Below are positions 52,394 through 60,245 of a stretch of DNA of 64,000 nt, piece after piece (within the stretch, counting starts at the first letter, position 1; every line of letters begins with the position of its first letter). The DNA lies in NCBI GenBank assembly GCA_009780315.1, contig WRAH01000008.1, positions 1 through 64,000 on the forward strand, written 5' to 3'. The position numbers were made by a program, and so were the translations under genes. The notes beneath the pieces are model-generated. The model did not search any database and was not told the DNA's origin. It saw only the letters and a list, made by a program, of their open reading frames with translations. This DNA comes from Defluviitaleaceae bacterium (GTDB lineage Bacteria > Bacillota > Clostridia > Lachnospirales > WQUN01).

Positions 52394-53323
52394 TTAGAGT
52401 TTTTTAACATAATCATATACAAATGGTAATAATAAGTAATAATTTTCTTTTGAAAATAGTATGGAACACAACTCACAAGAAATGACTAGTTTCTCAGGAA
52501 TAGTGATATCTAATGAATTGTTTTCTACTATATCCAAAAAACAATCAAATCCATAATTACGTAAAAGGTATAAGAAGGGATTATTTTTTAACTTAATCAG
52601 GCTTTGTGGCACATCAAGTTCACACATGTTTCCAACTATAAGTTCAGTTTCATATATATATGGATTGCAGCAAGGTCTTATGGTTCCGTCATAGTCCACT
52701 GGAAACGAACCTTTTTTTCCGCAAAATAAACCTCTAGGTAAAGTTTCCCGAATAAATCTATCTGGGTTGATATTTTTTGCAGCATTGCCAACGTTGGAAC
52801 ATGGTACAAATTGAATGTCGATACATGATAAGTCAGCACCTATTTTATTTATTATATCGCCAACGTTTGAATCATTTAATATAACAGCTTGAATAGTTGC
52901 CCTAATATCTAATTTTTTAGCAGCACGAATTAGATTCTTTATATTGTGAGCAGGAACAAACTTAGCATGGAACTCATCATAACTCATACCCAGCACAGTT
53001 AAACCAGCTTTTTTGAGTTCCACGACACGTTTTTCAACCTTTTCATAATCATCAGCCCAAAAGCCATTTGTGATGACTGATGTAGATTTTCCCAAAGAAC
53101 TAGATATAGAGATTAATTCTTTAAGTAAATCAAAATGCAAAAAAGCTTCGCCGCCAGAAAATCCTATCCATTCTATGGGCGTATCTTTAGAGCTTACAAT
53201 GTATCTTTTTGAATTTTCATAATTCATTGTAATTGATGGACAAGATTCCGAATAATCACAGCACATAGAGCAGGATAAATCGCAATCATTTGTAATTCTT
53301 AAACCTAAAGTTTTGTACCTCAC
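52394..53323 (-). CDS. Radical SAM protein with SPASM-like C-terminus
   Basis: 309 residues. C14-x3-C18-x2-C21 (NDCDLSCSMCCDY) binds the 4Fe-4S cluster; WIGFSGGEAFLHF follows as the SAM-binding GGE motif. From about residue 195, CGKKGSFPVDYDGTIRPCCNP and later Cys pairs resemble a twitch/SPASM auxiliary-cluster domain, which marks peptide-modifying enzymes. It is upstream of the precursor gene in the same direction and probably modifies its core, for example by cross-linking. The exact chemistry is unknown. Confidence 0.75.
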   Translation of the reverse strand: MRYKTLGLRITNDCDLSCSMCCDYSESCPSITMNYENSKRYIVSSKDTPIEWIGFSGGEAFLHFDLLKELISISSSLGKSTSVITNGFWADDYEKVEKRVVELKKAGLTVLGMSYDEFHAKFVPAHNIKNLIRAAKKLDIRATIQAVILNDSNVGDIINKIGADLSCIDIQFVPCSNVGNAAKNINPDRFIRETLPRGLFCGKKGSFPVDYDGTIRPCCNPYIYETELIVGNMCELDVPQSLIKLKNNPFLYLLRNYGFDCFLDIVENNSLDITIPEKLVISCELCSILFSKENYYLLLPFVYDYVKKL

Positions 53324-53409
53324 ATTGAATCCCCCTCACGCATCGACTGCTATGTAAATAAGTTATATGATGAAACTATACGTAAAGTAATACATTTATC
53401 AATGAGTTT

Positions 53410-53438
53410 TTGTACCTCATATAGCTTAATAATATAAT
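53410..53438 (+). promoter_or_regulatory. Possible SigA-type promoter
   Basis: TTGTAC, 17-base spacer, perfect TATAAT (53433-53438). It lies 219 bases before the spoIVFA start. Confidence 0.4.
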
Positions 53439-53603
53439 ATTGTCATATTACGTCTTAAAAACGCGATTCGTAATAACTAACCTATATCATTGCAGTAACT
53501 TAAATATAGATTTATGTTTAAGTGCCGTTTAATTATAACCCTATACATTATTGGATTCGTCTTTATAAATAAGGATAGTCAACAGAATCCTTGTTTTTAT
53601 GTA

Positions 53604-53632
53604 CATATTTTATCCTTTCCCTGCATAGATAT
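53604..53632 (+). promoter_or_regulatory. Possible sigma-E promoter of spoIVFA
   Basis: ACATATT (53604-53610), 14-base spacer and CATAGATA (53625-53632) are a fair match to the mother-cell sigma-E consensus, at the correct spacing and 25 bases before the start codon. Confidence 0.35.
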
Positions 53633-53656
53633 TTAGATGTGAAAGGGGTGGGCATA

Positions 53657-54142
53657 TTGGAGAGAGTACCCTATAGGCGCGTTGCGCCATCGCGGAATGT
53701 CCATGGGCGGCAACGATATGAAAGATATGAGCAACGGGAAAACCGAGAGATAACTGCCAGTGAGTCAGTGATTGTGCAGTGTATCATCTGCGGGATTTTG
53801 ATTGTAGCTGTTTTGATAATTACCATGGTAGATATTGCACCGACCCAGCAGTTGCGTGAAGGATTGCGTCAAGCCCTTGCAGGGGCTCATACAGTGGAAG
53901 AACTCGTAACTGATGTGCGAAATTTCAGCGAAATATGGCTTGGAACAGCAGAACATTTACCCGAGCCAATGCCTGAACAAACCATGCCGCCATCAGAACT
54001 TCCGCTTAGTTATGGCATTCCACCAATCGTCATACCGCCCCAAGCAACATCACCTGAATATTATTATCCCATGACGTCCGCCCCAGAAGCGTCAAACCCA
54101 CAGAACCCGGGGACGTCATTAGCTCCGGGACTGTGGGAATAA
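53657..54142 (+). CDS. spoIVFA: SpoIVFA, N-terminal part (membrane anchor), frame ends early
   Basis: 161 residues from TTG 53657 with GAAAGGGG upstream. A basic N-terminus (RVPYRRVAPSRNVHGRQRYERYE) is followed by one membrane helix (VIVQCIICGILIVAVLIITMV), a short helical part and a Pro-rich linker. The frame ends at 54142, ten bases into the start of a second frame that holds an M23 domain. SpoIVFA normally has both parts in one chain and holds the protease SpoIVFB in check. The frame change is at CCCGGGG (54106-54112), where a -1 slip joins the two parts. Confidence 0.6.
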   Translation: MERVPYRRVAPSRNVHGRQRYERYEQRENREITASESVIVQCIICGILIVAVLIITMVDIAPTQQLREGLRQALAGAHTVEELVTDVRNFSEIWLGTAEHLPEPMPEQTMPPSELPLSYGIPPIVIPPQATSPEYYYPMTSAPEASNPQNPGTSLAPGLWE

Positions 54143-54591
54143 CCGAAGGGCTTTCGGTCATTGACTATCCTGAATATTTTTATAATGATGAATTGCCCCT
54201 GTGGATAAACCCTGTCACAGGGCGTATTTCATCCCCTGCGGGAATGCGAGATAATCCAATTACAGGACTTCGTGAATTTCATGATGGGGTAGACATTGCT
54301 ATTCCAACAGGCACACCCATTGTTGCCCCTAAGGATGGCACTGTTGTTGCAGCAGGGTTTTCTCCAAGCTTCGGATACTTTATGAGAATTGCTCATGATA
54401 ACAGCTTATATACTACTTTTTATGCCCATTTGAGCAGACCTTGGGCTGTCATTGGCGATATTGTGACCCAGGGTACACTTATTGCCTATTCGGGTAATAC
54501 AGGCATGTCCACTGGCCCACATCTGCATTTTAGCATTTTTTATGATGGTCAGTTTATAGACCCAATGACAAGATTGGATTTTGTGTCATGA
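54133..54591 (+). CDS. spoIVFA: SpoIVFA, C-terminal M23/LytM domain
   Basis: 152 residues if started at GTG 54133. It holds a LytM/M23 domain with H50-x3-D54 (HDGVDIA), H99 and H130-L-H132 (PHLHF), the full zinc and catalytic set, so it could be active. With a -1 slip at 54106-54112 it is continuous with the upstream membrane anchor, giving a protein of about 310 residues. Its stop overlaps the spoIVFB start (ATGA), and the operon order is that of spoIVFA-spoIVFB. The alternative is a separate M23 endopeptidase. Confidence 0.65.
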   Translation: MGITEGLSVIDYPEYFYNDELPLWINPVTGRISSPAGMRDNPITGLREFHDGVDIAIPTGTPIVAPKDGTVVAAGFSPSFGYFMRIAHDNSLYTTFYAHLSRPWAVIGDIVTQGTLIAYSGNTGMSTGPHLHFSIFYDGQFIDPMTRLDFVS

Positions 54592-55388
54592 TTTTTGTGA
54601 GGATTTTATTTGCACTAGCGTCCATTTTTATACATGAATGGGCGCATGTGCTGGTTATACGTTTCTTAGGCGGGCGTGTAGATAAGGTCGGTTTTTTTCC
54701 GCTGGGTATGTTGGCAAAAGCAAGAAGGCTGGAATACCTTAACACATGGGAAAGATATATCATTTATGCCGCAGGCCCCTTGGCCAATCTATTGATTGCA
54801 ATGTGGGCATTTTTGACTTCTCATATGTCATACATTGGCGTGGTATGGCTGGACGAGTTGGCTTTTGTAAATTTGACATTGGCATTATTTAATTTACTGC
54901 CTGCATTGCCGCTGGACGGGGGACGGTTGGCTTTACAATTTTTAGGTAACTCAATGGGTATTTTACGGGCTGGACGTATTGTACTGCGTATAGGGTGGGG
55001 GATGAGTATTGGGTTAATATTGTTAGGCATTGTGCAGGTTGTACTTTTTCCGCCCAATATTACATTATTATGTGCAGGAGAATTTTTACGGCGCAAGACC
55101 CGCAATTTTCAACCAGAGTTGCAAGCAGAGTTTCACCGTGCAATAGAGGGCAAACATACTCCCCAAAGGGCAAGGCTTCTACCGACAAAAAAAAGAAATT
55201 TACTGTCAAATATCACAGTGAAACAGGCAATGGAATACTTACAGTTTGACAGCTTCATGATATTTTATGTCAATGCAAAAAAAGAGTATCCTCTGACAGA
55301 GAAGACACTCTTAAAATATGCTTTTGAAGGTGGTATGCATATATCCGTTGGAGATATATTGTCTAATACCTGCGATACAAACCTATAA
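54588..55388 (+). CDS. spoIVFB: Stage IV sporulation intramembrane protease SpoIVFB (M50)
   Basis: 266 residues. H16-E-W-A-H20 in the first helix and LPLDGGRL (D110) are the zinc ligands of site-2 proteases. Four to six membrane helices in the first 180 residues are followed by a soluble CBS-like tail (about 200-266). SpoIVFB cuts pro-sigma-K in the mother cell. The 3' end overlaps the convergent end of lexA by 26 bases. Confidence 0.88.
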   Translation: MIFVRILFALASIFIHEWAHVLVIRFLGGRVDKVGFFPLGMLAKARRLEYLNTWERYIIYAAGPLANLLIAMWAFLTSHMSYIGVVWLDELAFVNLTLALFNLLPALPLDGGRLALQFLGNSMGILRAGRIVLRIGWGMSIGLILLGIVQVVLFPPNITLLCAGEFLRRKTRNFQPELQAEFHRAIEGKHTPQRARLLPTKKRNLLSNITVKQAMEYLQFDSFMIFYVNAKKEYPLTEKTLLKYAFEGGMHISVGDILSNTCDTNL

Positions 55389-55977
55389 CCTTACCAAGAA
55401 TATCACATTCTCGTGTTCTAATGGGTTCAAATGCATTGTTTGCAGGGTCTAGGCGAACAAACTCACCATCACGATAAAAAGTTTTTACTGTAGCTGAATC
55501 ATCAAGTAAGGCAATGACAATGTCACCATCAGCGGCATCTTGTTGTTGACGCACAAGCACTAAGTCGCCGTCAAAAATACCCTCGTCAATCATACTTTCC
55601 CCTTTAACATGCAACATAAAGCAAGTATCATTTTTTACATAGTCTATGGGAATTGGGAAAGTATCTTCAATATTTTCTTCTGCAAGAATTGGCACACCAG
55701 CCGCTACGCGCCCTACAATGGGCACATTCACAAGCTCTCGTGTGTTGGCGTAAAAATCTTCTTCTAAAATTTCCGTAGAACGATTTTTCGCAGGGGAACG
55801 CCGAATAAAACCTTTGCGCTCCAAAGTTTCTAAATGGGCATGAACTGTGGATGTTGAACTTAATCCAACAGCATCACAAATTTCACGCACGGTAGGTGGG
55901 TATCCGTTTTGCCGTATTTCAGCCTTTAAAAAATCAAGAATCAATTGTTGCTTTGCAGTTAAAGCTGCTTTTGCCAT
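55363..55977 (-). CDS. lexA: SOS repressor LexA
   Basis: 204 residues. A winged helix at 1-65 (VREICDAVGLSSTSTVHAHLETLERKGFIRR), a cleavage site A93-G94 (GRVAAGVPI), and the S24 protease domain with S128 (VKGESMID) and K165 (SATVKTF). It represses SOS genes until RecA triggers self-cleavage. A LexA-box-like palindrome lies at 56038-56051, upstream of its start, so autoregulation is likely. It follows dnaB in the same direction. Confidence 0.95.
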   Translation of the reverse strand: MAKAALTAKQQLILDFLKAEIRQNGYPPTVREICDAVGLSSTSTVHAHLETLERKGFIRRSPAKNRSTEILEEDFYANTRELVNVPIVGRVAAGVPILAEENIEDTFPIPIDYVKNDTCFMLHVKGESMIDEGIFDGDLVLVRQQQDAADGDIVIALLDDSATVKTFYRDGEFVRLDPANNAFEPIRTRECDILGKVIGLYRRY

Positions 55978-56037
55978 GCTAAAAACTCCTCACGTCAAAA
56001 TCTTAGATTGAATCATAACACAAGATGAAAATATTTG

Positions 56038-56051
56038 CAAACATATGTGCG
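56038..56051. promoter_or_regulatory. Candidate LexA box
   Basis: CAAACATATGTGCG agrees with the Gram-positive consensus CGAACRNRYGTTCG at 12 of 14 positions. It lies 61 bases upstream of the lexA start. Confidence 0.5.
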
Positions 56052-56065
56052 TGGTTGTCATGAGA

Positions 56066-57418
56066 TTACATCATGCGATGGTCTATATTTACGAATTTTG
56101 TTTGTGACCCAAGGTACATAAGCTCTACTGTGCCTGTTGGGCCATTTCTTTGTTTTGCAATAATGACTTCGGCATGTCCCTTTTTTAAAGTGTCAGGATT
56201 ATAGTATTCATCACGGTAGAGGAATGCCACCACATCGGCATCCTGCTCTATTGCGCCTGATTCGCGCAGGTCACTAAGCATTGGGCGATGGTCTTTGCGG
56301 GCTTCCACGGCGCGGGAAAGCTGTGCTGCAACCAACATAGGAATATTAAGCTCCTTGCCAATGCCTTTAAGCGAGCGGGAAATTTCAGAAATTTCAAGCT
56401 GGCGCGATTCGGAACTGCCGCTAGTGGTCATCAGCTGCAAATAATCAATAACAACCAACCCAAGATTTTTTTCGGTTTTAAGCCGACGGCATTTTGCCCG
56501 CATTTCTTGTATAGAAAGACCGGGGGTATCGTCAATGTAAATGGGTGCATTAGAAAGCCGTCCCATTGAGCCAGAAATTTGGTCCCAATCTGTATCGGAC
56601 AAACTGCCTGTGCGTAATTTTTGTGCGTCTACACCAGATTCCATCGCCAGCATACGGTTGCCCAAGAGTTCCTTGGACATCTCTAAACTAAAAATAGCCG
56701 TAGGTACCCCTTTTTTAACTGCCGCATGTTGTGCAATGTTTAGCAAAAAAGCGGTTTTTCCCATGGAAGGACGTGCGCCCACTAAAATCAAGTCTGCCGG
56801 TTGCAATCCTGCGGTTTTCTTATCAAAGTCAATGAAGCCTGTTTCAACGCCTATGATACTGCCTTGATTTTCGTATAGTTCTTCCAGCTTGTTCATTGCA
56901 GAAACAAGGACACTTTCAATATGGGCAAAGTCTCGGGTGCTTCCCCCTTGTGAAATTTCAAAAATACTTTTTTCTGCCCGCTCTAGTATTGCGGCGGCTT
57001 CCTCCTTGCCTTCATACCCTGCATTGGTGATATTGGTTGAGGCTTTAATTAGCTTACGCATGAGGGATTTTTCCCATACGATTTTGGCATGGTGGCGGAT
57101 ATTTGCCGATGTGTAATAGGCTGACGCAATGTCTGCCATCCGCTCCCGTCCGCCAATTTGCTCTAAGATACCTTTTTCCAAAAGTTTATCCCCAAGGGTA
57201 ACAATATCTACAGGCACACTTTTTGAAAAAAGTTCTATCATAGTTTCGTAAATGGCTTGATTGCCAGGGTTGTAAAAATCCTCGCCGATTAAGGTTTCAT
57301 AGGCAGATGCAATGGCTTCCCTGTCAAAAAGCATTCCAGAAAGCACCGCAAGTTCCGCCTCTTGGTCGTTGGGCGGGATTCGCGGTGCAAATTGTTGATG
57401 ATTTGGTGGTTCTAACAT
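56066..57418 (-). CDS. dnaB: Replicative DNA helicase DnaB/DnaC
   Basis: 450 residues. The N-terminal helical domain (PPNDQEAELAVLSGML) leads to a RecA-like ATPase with GARPSMGKTAFLLNIAQ (Walker A), GLVVIDYLQLM (Walker B) and an arginine-containing SDLRESGAIEQDADVV segment. It unwinds DNA ahead of the replisome as a hexamer. It starts immediately at the end of rplI, as in many Firmicutes. Confidence 0.96.
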   Translation of the reverse strand: MLEPPNHQQFAPRIPPNDQEAELAVLSGMLFDREAIASAYETLIGEDFYNPGNQAIYETMIELFSKSVPVDIVTLGDKLLEKGILEQIGGRERMADIASAYYTSANIRHHAKIVWEKSLMRKLIKASTNITNAGYEGKEEAAAILERAEKSIFEISQGGSTRDFAHIESVLVSAMNKLEELYENQGSIIGVETGFIDFDKKTAGLQPADLILVGARPSMGKTAFLLNIAQHAAVKKGVPTAIFSLEMSKELLGNRMLAMESGVDAQKLRTGSLSDTDWDQISGSMGRLSNAPIYIDDTPGLSIQEMRAKCRRLKTEKNLGLVVIDYLQLMTTSGSSESRQLEISEISRSLKGIGKELNIPMLVAAQLSRAVEARKDHRPMLSDLRESGAIEQDADVVAFLYRDEYYNPDTLKKGHAEVIIAKQRNGPTGTVELMYLGSQTKFVNIDHRMM

Positions 57419-57862
57419 TTAGTCTGCTACCAATTCAAATTTTAGTGAAACACTTACTTTAGGGTGGAGTTTAAGGGTGGCGGTATGTTCCCCCGTGGTT
57501 TTGATGGGTTGTAGGGAGATTTTTTTCTTGTCTATGGCAATACCTGACGCAGACCCTATGGCTTCTGCAACTTCTTTGTTGGAAATTGAACCAAACATTT
57601 TACCCCCTGCGCCTACCTTGACTGGGATTTTCACATGGATATCTTTGAGCTTATCAGCAATAGCACGTGCGGCTTCAAGTTCTTCTTTCTGCTGTAACTC
57701 AACCTTTTTCTTTTGGGCTTCAAGATGTGCCATATTTTCCTTCGTTGCTTCTGCTGCCAGTTTACGGGGAAACAAAAAATTGCGTGCGTGTCCGTCAGAC
57801 GCATTAACAACTTGCCCTTTTTTTCCTATGCCTTTTACATCCTCAAGTAAGATTACTTGCAT
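57419..57862 (-). CDS. rplI: 50S ribosomal protein L9
   Basis: 147 residues. [36 protein letters not shown] is the L9 N-terminal domain; a long helix and the C-terminal RNA-binding domain follow. L9 binds 23S rRNA near the L1 stalk. It is preceded by the histidine kinase gene by 12 bases and followed by dnaB at once. Confidence 0.97.
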   Translation of the reverse strand: MQVILLEDVKGIGKKGQVVNASDGHARNFLFPRKLAAEATKENMAHLEAQKKKVELQQKEELEAARAIADKLKDIHVKIPVKVGAGGKMFGSISNKEVAEAIGSASGIAIDKKKISLQPIKTTGEHTATLKLHPKVSVSLKFELVAD

Positions 57863-57874
57863 ATAATCAACTCC

Positions 57875-60022
57875 TCATTTGAGATATTTTTTCAAACTTT
57901 CTATTAAAGCATCAAGGTCTATTGGTTTGCCTAAGTGTCCGTTCATTCCTACGGCAAGACAGTTTTCAATGTCCTCTTTAAACACATTGGCAGTCATTGC
58001 TAAAATGGGTATATCTATAGCACGCACATGGTTGACACCACGTATGGCTTTTGTCGCTTGATACCCGTCCATTTCTGGCATTTGGATATCCATGAGAATC
58101 AGGTCGTACTTTGTGATATCGTTTATAAATGCTTCAACGGCGTAAATACCGTTTTGTGCAATGTCTATTTGAACGCCAGTGTTTTCAAGCAATGTGATTA
58201 CAATTTCCCGATTGATATCTACATCTTCTACTAAAAGAATTTTTTTGCCTGCAAAAACCCCATTGATTCCAGCTTCGTATGAGATATTTTCGTCTGCTGT
58301 ATCTATATCATCATCTATAGATTCCATCAAAATGGTGAAAGAAAATGTAGTCCCTTTACCAATGGCAGATTTTACTTCTATTGTACCACCCATCAGCTTG
58401 ATAATTTGCTGTGATATGCTTAATCCAAGCCCTGTGCCGCCAAAGCGGCGGGTGGTACTGGATTCAGCTTGGGCAAAATCATCAAAAATTCTACTTTGCT
58501 GTTCAGGTGAAATGCCAATACCTGTATCTTTGACTTGAAAATAAATGGTGTGCTTCCCATCTTTATTCTTGTCAAAATATCCTATGGATAAGCTTACTTT
58601 TCCGTTTTCGGGGGTAAATTTTATGGCATTCATCAATAAGTTGGTTAAAACTTGGGTGAGGCGAAGCTCGTCAAACAGTACTTTACTTGGCACTTTAGGG
58701 TCAATACTTAACTTAAACTCCTGTTGCTTTTCTTCAGCCCTAAATTTGCATATATTTGCAACCTGATGAATCACTTTTTTAAGATTTGATTCAAAAATAA
58801 AGAGTTCTAGTTTATTTGCTTCAATTTTTGAAATGTCAAGAATATCGTTGATTAAGCCTAAAAGATGACGGCTTGCGGTTTCTATCTTGGTCAGACAGTA
58901 ATTTTTGCGGTCTGTATCTTCCGTGCCTTTTCCTATCATTGTCATGCCGATGATTGCGTTAATGGGTGTACGAATTTCATGGCTCATATTTGCCAAAAAC
59001 ACGGTCTTGTGATGGCTTCTTTTGTCGGCACGGGTTCTTTGTTCATCTATATAAATGAAGCTTACAATCAGTATGAGCCACAATATAGTTGCCAAAGCAA
59101 TGATGGCGTACATCATGTCGCGTAAAGGCCCAAAATAATCGTCGCTAGGGACAAGTATCCCCCATACCCAGCCATTATAAAGGACGCGTGAAAACAAAAG
59201 ATATTCTATGCCCTCATAAATCAGCTCATGCCCAAATATCTGTTGCTCACCATGCTCTAAAAGTGCGACTAATCCTTGAAATTCATTCTCATGCTGCCAC
59301 ACTAAAGTGCCTAAAAGTTGGGTATCATGAAAGGCGATGATATACATGTTATTGTCAAGGACAATGCCTATAGAGTTTTCACTGCCCCCAAGACCATCGG
59401 TTGCAATGAGTTCAGATAAGCCGCTGGGCTTTATATCCAGTGCAACCGCACCAATCCGTTCACCATTGGGTGCATGAATGTTTCTTATGAGTGATAGCAT
59501 TGAGTTTTCAGTCACAATGTCGATGTAAGACGGCCCCACCATTACACCAGTGTAATAGGGGTTTTGAAGGGCATGTAAATACCAAGGACGTTCTGATGGC
59601 ACAAAACACGCTGGAAGGGGAACTTCAACCCCTGTGGTAAAAAAGACAGATTCATCATCAAAATGCAAATAACCAAAAAATCCACTGCCGCTACTTACAA
59701 GTGAGTAATTTCTGGGGAATGCATAATAATAAACTTGTCTAATGCCGTGCAAAATCTCATCTTGTGTGTGTCCTGATTCAAACATTAAACTTATGGTATC
59801 TGCAAACACTTCCACTGCTTGCCAGGATTCTTCCAGCCCAGCTTCTAACTGTGTTTGACCAAAATCAAGAAGCACACTGGTGGTGCTAGACATGTAATCT
59901 TCTACAATATTAAAAACATAGTTGTAGCTGAGTATAACCAAGAGTGAAAAGGCGATGGCTGTAAAAAATATTTGAAACACTAAAGTACGTTTATTATTAA
60001 CTATCTGTAGTATTTTCCTCAT
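57875..60022 (-). CDS. Hybrid sensor histidine kinase with Cache sensor
   Basis: 715 residues. Two membrane helices (about 15-37 and 308-330) flank an outer Cache-type domain (about 45-300). Inside are HisKA with H353-type motif FLANMSHEIRTPINAIIGM, HATPase (DTGIGISPEQ, GTGLGLSISQQII) and a C-terminal receiver with DLILMDIQMPEMDGY and its Lys near the end (GHLGKP). No HPt domain or partner response regulator is near. It lies upstream of rplI-dnaB in the same direction. Confidence 0.92.
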   Translation of the reverse strand: MRKILQIVNNKRTLVFQIFFTAIAFSLLVILSYNYVFNIVEDYMSSTTSVLLDFGQTQLEAGLEESWQAVEVFADTISLMFESGHTQDEILHGIRQVYYYAFPRNYSLVSSGSGFFGYLHFDDESVFFTTGVEVPLPACFVPSERPWYLHALQNPYYTGVMVGPSYIDIVTENSMLSLIRNIHAPNGERIGAVALDIKPSGLSELIATDGLGGSENSIGIVLDNNMYIIAFHDTQLLGTLVWQHENEFQGLVALLEHGEQQIFGHELIYEGIEYLLFSRVLYNGWVWGILVPSDDYFGPLRDMMYAIIALATILWLILIVSFIYIDEQRTRADKRSHHKTVFLANMSHEIRTPINAIIGMTMIGKGTEDTDRKNYCLTKIETASRHLLGLINDILDISKIEANKLELFIFESNLKKVIHQVANICKFRAEEKQQEFKLSIDPKVPSKVLFDELRLTQVLTNLLMNAIKFTPENGKVSLSIGYFDKNKDGKHTIYFQVKDTGIGISPEQQSRIFDDFAQAESSTTRRFGGTGLGLSISQQIIKLMGGTIEVKSAIGKGTTFSFTILMESIDDDIDTADENISYEAGINGVFAGKKILLVEDVDINREIVITLLENTGVQIDIAQNGIYAVEAFINDITKYDLILMDIQMPEMDGYQATKAIRGVNHVRAIDIPILAMTANVFKEDIENCLAVGMNGHLGKPIDLDALIESLKKYLK

Positions 60023-60189
60023 AATTCACCCTCTTTAGACAAACCTGTAGGACACTTTTCCAAGATACTATAAATTACCACACGCCTAAATGCAATGGGA
60101 ACATTCATTTGTGGAAAATATTTTCGTAAATAATTGCACTTTTGTGCAGAATGTAGTAAGCTTGTGACAGAAGGTGAGGGCATTATCTA

Positions 60190-60245
60190 ATGGATAAAAT
60201 TATTATAATAGTGAGGACAGGCACTCATGGATAAAATCATTATAA
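60190..60245 (+). repeat. Duplicated uvrA start region
   Basis: ATGGATAAAATTATTATAA (60190-60208) and ATGGATAAAATCATTATAA (60227-60245) are 18/19 identical, 37 bases apart. The first opens a 14-codon frame ending at 60234, overlapping the uvrA start codon by eight bases. Confidence 0.6.

Larger units (their letters stand above)
53324..53656. other. Gene-free, AT-rich divergent interval
   Basis: This 333-base stretch between the RiPP cluster (left) and spoIVFA (right) carries promoter-like sequence at 53410-53438 and a possible sigma-E site at 53604-53632. No gene is evident. Confidence 0.5.

Noticed and set aside
48803-53323. MsmK/UgpC ATPase as exporter for the RiPP
   Set aside because: It is a sugar-importer ATPase type with an OB regulatory domain, on the opposite strand and behind its own terminator; not a peptide exporter.
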